Shown here: piece after piece, positions 1-5,091 of the stretch | How positions within the stretch are numbered: the first letter of the stretch is position 1 | Layout: every line of letters starts with the position of its first letter | Assembly: GCA_027030285.1 (NCBI GenBank) | Contig: JALVFC010000567.1 | Span: 1-6,368, forward strand | DNA: 6,368 nt | Reading direction: 5' to 3' | Source: Thiotrichaceae bacterium | GTDB taxonomy: Bacteria > Pseudomonadota > Gammaproteobacteria > Thiotrichales > Thiotrichaceae | Translations under genes and position numbers: made by a program | The notes under the pieces: model-generated | Seen by the model: only the letters and a program-made list of their open reading frames with translations | Told to the model about the DNA's origin: nothing | Databases searched by the model: none

Positions 1-78
1 CAAGCAATCTGCGGCCCAAACGGCACGATGACGCCACACGATGACCGGACGGTTGTCAAAGATGCGTTGGGCGTGTAA
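1..78 (+). CDS. 3' end of an unidentified protein-coding gene (partial)
   Basis: Frame 1 is open from the window edge to a TAA at 76-78 and gives 25 residues ending in TVVKDALGV. The other two forward frames hit stops within about 45 bases. One reverse frame is also open here, so strand and coding status are not certain. The fragment is hydrophilic, has no membrane segment, and is too short to assign to a family. Its stop codon lies 13 bases before the tRNA-Ala gene and forms part of a likely -10 box for that tRNA. No terminator is visible between them, so read-through from this gene into the tRNA is possible. Confidence 0.45.
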   Translation, partial: QAICGPNGTMTPHDDRTVVKDALGV

Positions 79-81
79 AGT
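53..81 (+). promoter_or_regulatory. Probable sigma70-type promoter of tRNA-Ala
   Basis: TTGTCA at 53-58 matches the -35 consensus at 5 of 6 positions. TAAAGT at 76-81 matches the -10 consensus at 4 of 6, with a 17-base spacer. Transcription would start near 88-89, a few bases before the mature tRNA 5' end at 92. The promoter lies within the last codons and stop of the upstream gene. The assignment rests on box match and spacing only. Confidence 0.45.
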
Positions 82-91
82 GTGATTAGAC

Positions 92-164
92 GGGCTGTTG
101 GCGCAGTTGGTAGCGCGCCTCCATGGCATGGAGGAGGTCACCGGTTCGAACCCGGTACAGTCCA
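92..164 (+). tRNA. tRNA-Ala (anticodon GGC)
   Basis: A full 73-nt cloverleaf folds. The acceptor stem is 92-98 with 157-163 and contains the G3:U70 wobble pair, the main identity element for alanyl-tRNA synthetase. The D stem is GCGC/GCGC (101-104, 113-116). The anticodon stem is CCTCC/GGAGG (118-122, 130-134) around loop ATGGCAT, with anticodon GGC at 125-127 reading GCC and GCU codons. The T arm is ACCGG-TTCGAAC-CCGGT (140-156), and the discriminator base is A164. The next bases are CAT, so CCA is not encoded and must be added by a nucleotidyltransferase. A short hairpin without a T tract follows at about 166-182. Confidence 0.96.
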
Positions 165-165
165 C

Positions 166-182
166 ATGTGCTTGAAGCACGT
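166..182 (+). other. Small hairpin after tRNA-Ala
   Basis: GTGCT (168-172) pairs with AGCAC (176-180) across a TGA loop, and the stem extends outward by one wobble pair and one A-T pair. It lies directly after the tRNA 3' end and could guide 3' trimming or weakly end transcription. No T tract follows, so it is not called a terminator. It could be chance. Confidence 0.25.
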
Positions 183-241
183 ACGATTTAATGGTAGGAT
201 AGGGCAGTGTCGTCCTGTGTCGGCACGCACATATTAATTTC

Positions 242-316
242 GGAGAGGTGGCTGAGTGGTTGAAAGCCCGTGCTGCGAGCGTGCGTAGCAGTGCGCTGCT
301 AAGGTTTCCTTAGCAG
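242..316 (+). pseudogene. Partial, rearranged tRNA-Ser copy (5' end plus anticodon segment)
   Basis: Positions 242-267 are identical over 26 nt to 359-384, the acceptor 5' strand and D arm of the intact tRNA-Ser downstream. The match starts exactly at tRNA base 1. Instead of the 6-nt GGCACC of the real gene there are 28 unrelated bases (268-295). Then CTGCTAAGG (296-304) repeats the real anticodon loop and 3' stem start (391-399). No T arm, long variable arm or 3' acceptor strand follows: the only TTC-like site near 329 has no pairing flanks. This copy therefore cannot fold as a tRNA by itself. It may be a decayed tandem duplicate, a scar of an integration event, or a leader RNA that mimics the tRNA. 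The repeat unit is 117 bp (242 to 359). Confidence 0.7.
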
Positions 317-317
317 G
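271..317 (+). repeat. Nested, mutually exclusive inverted repeats built on CTGCTA/TAGCAG
   Basis: Three hairpins share bases. TGCTGCG (271-277) pairs with CGTAGCA (284-290) with one G-U. TAGCAG (286-291) pairs with CTGCTA (296-301) around a TGCG loop. CTGCTAAGG (296-304) pairs perfectly with CCTTAGCAG (308-316) around TTT. Because 286-290 and 296-301 each belong to two hairpins, the middle hairpin excludes both others. The repeated core is the anticodon-loop sequence of tRNA-Ser(GCU). No T tract follows, so none is a typical terminator. Confidence 0.65.
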
Positions 318-358
318 TCAGTCATAGGTTCCGATACTTAACAATGCATTATAAAACT

Positions 359-448
359 GGAGAGGTGGCTGAGTGGTTGAAAGCGGCACCCTGCTAAGGT
401 GTTAGTCTGCGATAAGCGGGCTCGAGGGTTCGAATCCCTCTCTCTCCG
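359..448 (+). tRNA. tRNA-Ser (anticodon GCT)
   Basis: This is a complete 90-nt class II tRNA. The acceptor stem GGAGAGG (359-365) pairs with TCTCTCC (441-447), including a G7-U66 wobble. The anticodon stem GCACC/GGTGT surrounds loop CTGCTAA (391-397), with anticodon GCT at 393-395 reading AGC and AGU. A long variable arm, expected for serine tRNAs, lies between the anticodon stem and the T arm (about 404-423, with several G-U pairs). The T arm is GAGGG-TTCGAAT-CCCTC (424-440). The discriminator is G448, as usual for tRNA-Ser. CCA is not encoded. A TATAAA box at 350-355 lies close upstream, but its predicted start would fall just inside the tRNA, so the promoter is uncertain. The gene may instead be transcribed from further upstream and trimmed by RNase P. 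Confidence 0.96.
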
Positions 449-451
449 CTA

Positions 452-497
452 GCACTACCCAAAAACACCCCATTCACGGGGTGTTTTTGGGTAGTGC
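452..497. terminator. Strong hairpin terminator, probably bidirectional
   Basis: The arms 452-471 and 478-497 form a perfect 20-bp stem around the 6-nt loop ATTCAC. The stem contains an A5/T5 block and a CCCC/GGGG closing block beside the loop. It begins 3 bases after the tRNA-Ser 3' end. The T run lies inside the stem (484-488), so a shorter hairpin of about 6 bp (CACCCC/GGGGTG) followed by TTTTT forms a canonical terminator on the plus strand. By symmetry the same holds on the minus strand. It separates the tRNA unit from the large downstream gene. Confidence 0.85.
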
Positions 498-633
498 CTG
501 TTTGTGAGGTGGGATTCGAAGGGAGGGCGTACACGCATCCACCGGCATGTAAACACAGGTCCCTAACCCAGGGAGGGTGCTTCCCAACCTCTGCGCTGGT
601 GGTTGTTGGATAATAAACAGAGAGTGGAAATAC

Positions 634-652
634 AGAGGTAGGAACCATGTAG
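634..652 (+). promoter_or_regulatory. Shine-Dalgarno-like site with an ATG-TAG start-stop pair
   Basis: The purine-rich AGAGGTAGGA (634-643) is followed at normal ribosome-binding spacing by ATG (647-649) and immediately by TAG (650-652). The GAGG core lies 8 nt before the ATG, a better site than the one in front of the large gene at 741. It could be a minimal start-stop regulatory ORF in the leader, the relic of a lost gene start, or chance. Confidence 0.3.
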
Positions 653-662
653 AATTTGTGAT

Positions 663-681
663 ATCCTATCTAATATAGGAT
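663..681 (+). other. AT-rich hairpin upstream of the giant gene
   Basis: ATCCTAT (663-669) pairs perfectly with ATAGGAT (675-681) around the loop CTAAT and is followed by GTTTT. The 7-bp stem has only two G-C pairs and the T run is short, so it is at best a weak terminator or attenuator. It could equally be an operator-like palindrome. It lies 60 nt before the start of the giant gene. Confidence 0.35.
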
Positions 682-740
682 GTTTTGCATGAGAGCAGTA
701 TTAAATAATTCCAGAACTTAACTTTAGAAACAAGAAAAGT

Positions 741-3700
741 ATGGAAGGTAAATTATACGATGTGTCACTAAATGTAGCGGAAGCACAGGAGGAGAGGGTG
801 CTGGAGCTTGCTGCATACACACATCTAAGTGAGGATAGCAAACTTTTAAAAGTCTTAAGTTCTTTAGATAAGGACAAAGTAGATGAACAAATTTTTGATA
901 TTTCTGAGGATATTCACATACTCTTTTCCAAAAAATTATCTTCCTCATGGTACGGCCCCAGAGATGTTTCCACAAAAATCTTCCACGCCCTTAACAGTGA
1001 AGTATTTATTAGAAATATACATACGTTGGAGGACTTTCGCAAGTACGCTGACGCCATAATGGAGGTCATTGATTCATGTTTACAGAAAGATAACGACGAT
1101 ACTGTTGTTGGCGGACACGAACACATTGCACGAAACCTCGATAAAATTGTCGCTGATATGGTGCGGCTTGTACGTGATGACTTTGATCGTGATTTGGATG
1201 CTCTGGTGCAGATAGCACACAGTGATCTGTCCCCAGATCAAAAAATACATATATTTAGAGTGCTTCAGGGTATTGATGGACTTATAAAAACAAGTGATGA
1301 CCTGGAGCGATTTAGCCAATTTATAAGTAAATTGGCACATCATAATATTGATGCAAAGGAAATTCTCTTTAATCCAACAGCCGAAAATGGGGGATATTTT
1401 GCAAGAACGTTATTCGGATGGTCATATGAAGAAAAAGGAGATATCTCTCATGCTGCAAAAGAGGAAATTGAACGCTATGCAATGTGGCGGTCTATTATTA
1501 CAGACAGTGAACAGCTTGACAAAGCTCTTTCTGTGATGGAGCTGGAATTAATTTATGGCCCCAATAAGAATTGTTTTGTAAATAATATAAATTTGCATAT
1601 TAAGCTTACAGATAAAAAGGAGCAGTTTATCGATTTCCTTTATAGGTTTGCAGCTAAGGATATACTCCCAGGATTTGTCATGGATAATACAGCGCTTCTG
1701 CGGAACTATGATCTTTCCAAGGAGGGTTTAGACGTATTGCCGCCTGGGGATGTGCGAAAAAAATGGCTTAAGTACTGCGCAAATGCGCTGTCGGCAAATT
1801 TGCAAGGCATCGATAAATTTTCCAGATTCTTTAATGAGGGACTGAGTGCAAATGTGATTACAATTAATGAAAAGAGGATTGACATTACCAATATAAAGGG
1901 GCTCTCAGCGCGAGAACTTGAGGAATGGCAGGATGCGGTCGATGAAGATTTTAATAAGGCAGAAGAGATTATACAGCCTGATGCGCAACTTCAAACATAC
2001 GCACGAGACCTTCTGCGCACGCTAGTTGAAGGATTGTTCGAGTCAATTGGTGGTTTTTACGGAAACAAAGGGATTGATGGCTTAAAAAAGTTGCACAATG
2101 CAATAAAAGGATCAGCTGATATCTTTGCTGTTGTTGATCAAGCAGAGCAGAAGAAGCTTACATATGATGGACTTACCAGGCTTGTGCCATTGCTTGGTGA
2201 TGCTGATGTAAGCACCCTTTTTCCACAAACGCTTAAAAAGGCAAAAGAGATGTTGCCTAAGAAGATTGCTTTTGATGAAGATGCGGCAGATTATTTTATC
2301 GAGAACCTTCCCAAATACTATACAGGGCCCTGGGTTTCTGCGTGTGTGCATAGTGCAATTAATCATTACTCCGTTGCCGCAAAACTTGTGCACAGTTTTT
2401 CTTATGAAGATCCGGTCTGGAAGGATGAGCCATGGGCACAAGATGTGGTAGCAGAAGCAGAGAAAGTCATTAAAGAGTGGGTGGAGACCTCTTACGAAGA
2501 AGACGTCTCAGATGGTAAAGGTGAGGGGTTTTCACATGAGGACAAGTTCAGGAACCATCCGCTCCGCAAGATTCAATCAAGTCTTGGTCTCGGGCGCGTG
2601 ATAGCAGGTAAAAGCTTGCCAGAGGATGTCGGGTTATCACTCTCAAAAGAATCCATCGAGGCAGTTCGTGAAATCAATGAGATATTGAAGAGTGAGCACC
2701 AAGCATTTTTAGAGGAATTTAACGCAAGCGCTAACGTGTCGGAAGAGGATAAAATGGCACTAATGAATCATCGTGAAAGCAAGGTGAAGATGAATAATCT
2801 TCTGCCAAATGTGCAAAATTTTATTGGGCGCTACCTTGCGCAGATGGCAGAGGGAGATCTTCAAAGGGTGGACTATGTTATTGATAAATATAAGGATACT
2901 ATCAAAGATATTGTGCGAGAGGGATACAGATTATATCTTGAGGTCTATAATATTGACATACCGCTTTACGACAAGCTCTACAGGGAGTTTGATAGTTGGC
3001 GTGAGAATGGTCGGTACCCAATGGAGGTGTACCTTGGGCGTGATGGTATCTATGCTTATATTGGTAGGCGAGCACAGGACGCAGCACGTCGTGCCAAAAC
3101 TGGAAAAGAGGGGCGGGAATCCTTGCGTGCACATGGTGAGATTATTGAAATCAATCCCAAGTACATTGTGTATCCTCGGTATTTTAGAGATTTTATTAAA
3201 TATGAGGTTAAGCGAGCGTTCTTGGAACAAGAGCGTATTACGCCTGATATGGACCCATTGTTCTATGATACAGGATATACGGGAACAATCCCTGAACAAA
3301 TCATGCGCGTTATGGACTTTGATGATGAAGATATTGAGGAGCGTATTCGTCTTCTGTCCGCCAATCGGGCTAATCGCAGAATTAGAGGTGTTTCTGAAAA
3401 TGCCAGGGATGATATCGTTGAGTATATTGAGGGTAATGCTAAGTTGGAAGAGAGCGCGAGTGGCTTGTTGTTAGATCGAGAAACCGGAAAGATCCGTCAT
3501 ATAGCAAAGCCAACAACGCCAAGGGAGCAGTTTAATTTTGCAATGATTAAGCAGGCAATTGCACGTCATTATATGGTGCAAGAAAAAATTCACTTTACAG
3601 TCCCTGATAATAATGCGTACTATGATGCAGAGAATTATCGCATGCGCATTCGTCAGAAATATGCAAAAGAAATTCCTTCTAGTTTTATCAAAAGTCCGCA

Positions 3701-4214
3701 GGAATATATCGAGAAACACAGGACCAATCATGATGGCGATAAGCAACCCAATGGAGAATATGTGACCCTCACCTTAAATAATGGCGTGGAGATTGTTGCT
3801 CGGTGTATAGAATCAAAGCCATCAATCATGGTTCGGCAGGAGTATGCAGAGATAAGAGCAGCTCAAAAAGCGGGATTGCCAGTGCCAGATCCCGTTGGCT
3901 TCCTTTCCGGCAAAGGAGATGTTCAAGAAGATTATCTTCTTATTAAAAAAGTTGATGGATGTCCAGGTAGAGATTTTGAGAAACTTCTTCGCAAAAAACA
4001 ACAGCTTTCAGATGAGAAAATTTTTGAAATTATGACAGATGTGCGCATCAAGCTGGAGGACTTATCTATAGCGTTTTACAATCAGCTTAATGTGAATAGA
4101 GTGTGGCGTATAGAAGATGTTGTCATTCAGTTTAATGAAGATGCTGAGATGGTTGAAAAGATTATTCCAGTGAGGTGGGCACATCTTGAGAAACGCGGCC
4201 AAAGCAATCTATAG
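741..4214 (+). CDS. Giant (1157 aa) uncharacterised protein with possible degenerate kinase-like C-terminus
   Basis: I do not recognise this family. The frame has no internal stop, which at this length shows it is real. The ATG at 741 is the only good start: an in-frame TAA lies at 702-704 with no ATG, GTG or TTG between, though the site before it (AAGAAAAG) is weak. There is no signal peptide or membrane segment, so the product is probably cytoplasmic. Residues 1-750 look almost wholly helical and charged, with loosely similar stretches (for example 186-210 and 293-309) that may be degenerate helical repeats. A central block carries YLGRDGIYAY (764-773), YPRYFRD (811-817) and FYDTGYTGTIPE (841-852). 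Glycine-rich turns and spaced invariant-type residues suggest a catalytic or nucleotide-binding domain; a weak resemblance to phosphoribosyltransferase or HAD-associated 'RDG ... D-G-x-x-G-T' blocks is inference. Residues about 1005-1150 read like a kinase N-lobe (VEIVARCI, a helix with E1034/E1037, hinge-like YLLIKKVDG) with no clear HxD or DFG, so a pseudokinase is possible. GC is well below its right-hand neighbours. It stands alone, with no partner gene close enough to be cotranscribed. Confidence 0.9.
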   Translation: MEGKLYDVSLNVAEAQEERVLELAAYTHLSEDSKLLKVLSSLDKDKVDEQIFDISEDIHILFSKKLSSSWYGPRDVSTKIFHALNSEVFIRNIHTLEDFRKYADAIMEVIDSCLQKDNDDTVVGGHEHIARNLDKIVADMVRLVRDDFDRDLDALVQIAHSDLSPDQKIHIFRVLQGIDGLIKTSDDLERFSQFISKLAHHNIDAKEILFNPTAENGGYFARTLFGWSYEEKGDISHAAKEEIERYAMWRSIITDSEQLDKALSVMELELIYGPNKNCFVNNINLHIKLTDKKEQFIDFLYRFAAKDILPGFVMDNTALLRNYDLSKEGLDVLPPGDVRKKWLKYCANALSANLQGIDKFSRFFNEGLSANVITINEKRIDITNIKGLSARELEEWQDAVDEDFNKAEEIIQPDAQLQTYARDLLRTLVEGLFESIGGFYGNKGIDGLKKLHNAIKGSADIFAVVDQAEQKKLTYDGLTRLVPLLGDADVSTLFPQTLKKAKEMLPKKIAFDEDAADYFIENLPKYYTGPWVSACVHSAINHYSVAAKLVHSFSYEDPVWKDEPWAQDVVAEAEKVIKEWVETSYEEDVSDGKGEGFSHEDKFRNHPLRKIQSSLGLGRVIAGKSLPEDVGLSLSKESIEAVREINEILKSEHQAFLEEFNASANVSEEDKMALMNHRESKVKMNNLLPNVQNFIGRYLAQMAEGDLQRVDYVIDKYKDTIKDIVREGYRLYLEVYNIDIPLYDKLYREFDSWRENGRYPMEVYLGRDGIYAYIGRRAQDAARRAKTGKEGRESLRAHGEIIEINPKYIVYPRYFRDFIKYEVKRAFLEQERITPDMDPLFYDTGYTGTIPEQIMRVMDFDDEDIEERIRLLSANRANRRIRGVSENARDDIVEYIEGNAKLEESASGLLLDRETGKIRHIAKPTTPREQFNFAMIKQAIARHYMVQEKIHFTVPDNNAYYDAENYRMRIRQKYAKEIPSSFIKSPQEYIEKHRTNHDGDKQPNGEYVTLTLNNGVEIVARCIESKPSIMVRQEYAEIRAAQKAGLPVPDPVGFLSGKGDVQEDYLLIKKVDGCPGRDFEKLLRKKQQLSDEKIFEIMTDVRIKLEDLSIAFYNQLNVNRVWRIEDVVIQFNEDAEMVEKIIPVRWAHLEKRGQSNL

Positions 4215-4279
4215 AATTTCTGCACAGTGACTCTATGCTCCTTCTGAATTTCCGGATAATGACTATACAAGAAGAAACT

Positions 4280-4309
4280 TTGCCTTTCGGTGGTGAAGTG
4301 GGGTATAAT
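4280..4309 (+). promoter_or_regulatory. Promoter of the DUF389/AI-2E-type operon
   Basis: A perfect TATAAT -10 box at 4304-4309 is preceded by TTGCCT at 4280-4285 (4 of 6 to the -35 consensus) with an 18-base spacer. Transcription would start near 4316, giving a leader of about 23 nt before the ATG at 4339. The rest of the gap from 4215 shows no gene, and no clear terminator for the giant gene was found in it. The predicted leader contains a two-codon frame, ATG TTC TAG, at 4320-4328. Confidence 0.6.
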
Positions 4310-4338
4310 GAAAAAAGTAATGTTCTAGTGCACGTCCT

Positions 4339-5079
4339 ATGATTTCTATTTTCAACCACTTGTCGCAGAAGGACAAGCGCCTGGCGATTGAGGACCTTAT
4401 CCATGACTCCACACCGCGGCCGTCGTTCTTTGCAATGGTCATTTTGTCAGTGTTGATGGCAACGTTTGGGCTACTGATTGACAACGCGTCAGTGATTATC
4501 GGTTCCATGCTAATCGCGCCAATTCTGTCACCGATTTTGTCACTGTCCATGGGGATTGTGATGAGTGACAGCATGCTGGTAGCGCGCAGTGGTTGGACGC
4601 TCATCAAATCGCTTGCCGTGGGCGTGACGCTGGCAACAGTGGCAACACTCTTTGTCTCGGCCGAGAGCCGGACTGTTGGGGCGGAGATTTTATCACGCAC
4701 GCAACCGTCGCTGGTGTTTTTTTCCATTGCCTTTGTGTCGGGGTTTGCGGCGGCGCTGGCGCGCGTCAATCCGGACCTTTCGGAGACACTCCCGGGTATT
4801 GCAATTAGCGTGGCACTCATCCCACCGTTGGCGGTGGTAGGCATCGGCATTGCGCTGTTGAATTGGCCGATGATCAGTGGCGCGGCAATGCTCATGGCGG
4901 TAAACGTTGTGGGGATTGTATTTGCAAGCATGTTGGTGTTCTCTATGATGAATCTCTATGTTAATCGGGATGTGGCGGTGCGTGCTGCGCAGGCGGAAGA
5001 CCGTGCGTTGGAAAAGGAAAAAGCGCGCGCGGAACGGGAAAAGGCTAAAGCAGAAAGCGCGACAGCAAAAGGTGCGTAG
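4339..5079 (+). CDS. DUF389 family integral membrane protein
   Basis: The 246-residue product matches the DUF389 family of hydrophobic membrane proteins, whose molecular function is not established. The hallmark DNASVIIGSMLIAPILSPI lies at residues 48-66 and is followed by LSLSMGI. A second conserved-looking stretch, PGIAISVALIPPLAVVG, spans 152-168. About six membrane segments are visible (roughly 29-48, 50-73, 87-107, 125-142, 150-174 and 178-206). The C-terminus (210-246) is a charged helix rich in Ala, Glu, Lys and Arg that should lie in the cytoplasm and may form a coiled coil. No strong Shine-Dalgarno site precedes the ATG, but it fits the promoter upstream and no in-frame alternative ATG/GTG lies between. 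The next gene starts 12 nt after its TAG, and the stop codon itself overlaps the AGGA of that gene's ribosome-binding site, suggesting translational coupling. Confidence 0.9.
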   Translation: MISIFNHLSQKDKRLAIEDLIHDSTPRPSFFAMVILSVLMATFGLLIDNASVIIGSMLIAPILSPILSLSMGIVMSDSMLVARSGWTLIKSLAVGVTLATVATLFVSAESRTVGAEILSRTQPSLVFFSIAFVSGFAAALARVNPDLSETLPGIAISVALIPPLAVVGIGIALLNWPMISGAAMLMAVNVVGIVFASMLVFSMMNLYVNRDVAVRAAQAEDRALEKEKARAEREKAKAESATAKGA

Positions 5080-5091
5080 GAAACGGATAAC

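Larger units (their letters stand above)
498..740. other. Non-coding leader between tRNA-Ser terminator and the giant gene
   Basis: No protein-coding gene is supported here. The reverse frame crossing 394-648 runs through the tRNA-Ser and terminator and is a spurious ORF. The first half (498-600) is GC-richer, with G/C-tract blocks and a small TCCCT/AGGGA hairpin. GGGATTCGAA at 511-520 resembles an inverted tRNA T-arm end, but the flanks do not pair as a tRNA. The second half becomes AT-rich, like the gene that follows. It contains a start-stop codon pair behind a purine-rich site (634-652) and an AT-rich hairpin (663-681). No convincing -35/-10 pair with good spacing could be found, so the promoter of the large gene is not located. 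Confidence 0.5.

Noticed and set aside
242..448. An intron-containing or split tRNA-Ser using the 242-267 half
   Set aside because: The downstream tRNA-Ser is complete and folds without splicing, so no intron is needed, and no group I intron core could be recognised in the short 268-358 segment.
505..600. Possible minus-strand tRNA, because GGGATTCGAA (511-520) looks like an inverted T arm
   Set aside because: The bases flanking TTCGAAT on the minus strand (CTCCC and CCCAC) do not pair, and no acceptor or anticodon arm could be assembled.
394..648. Reverse-strand 84-codon open frame ending in GERGIRTLEPAYRRLTP
   Set aside because: Its C-terminal part is the antisense of tRNA-Ser and its middle crosses the terminator hairpin. 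This peptide tail is a well-known artefact of calling genes opposite serine tRNAs.
2809..3474. Forward 221-codon open frame in another frame inside the giant gene
   Set aside because: It lies wholly within the giant coding frame, has no own ribosome-binding site, and its translation has no domain-like pattern. It is a shadow frame.
2..4210. AAGCAATCT near the left edge (2-10) and at the end of the giant gene (4202-4210) as possible attachment repeats
   Set aside because: Nine bases are expected by chance at this scale. The left copy lies inside another coding fragment, away from the tRNA-Ser, and no longer match flanks it.
449..4338. Classical tRNA-integrated island with a duplicated tRNA-Ser 3' end
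   Set aside because: No second copy of the T arm and acceptor end was found in the gap after 4214, and no integrase or recombinase gene is present. Only composition and the 5' duplication support acquisition.
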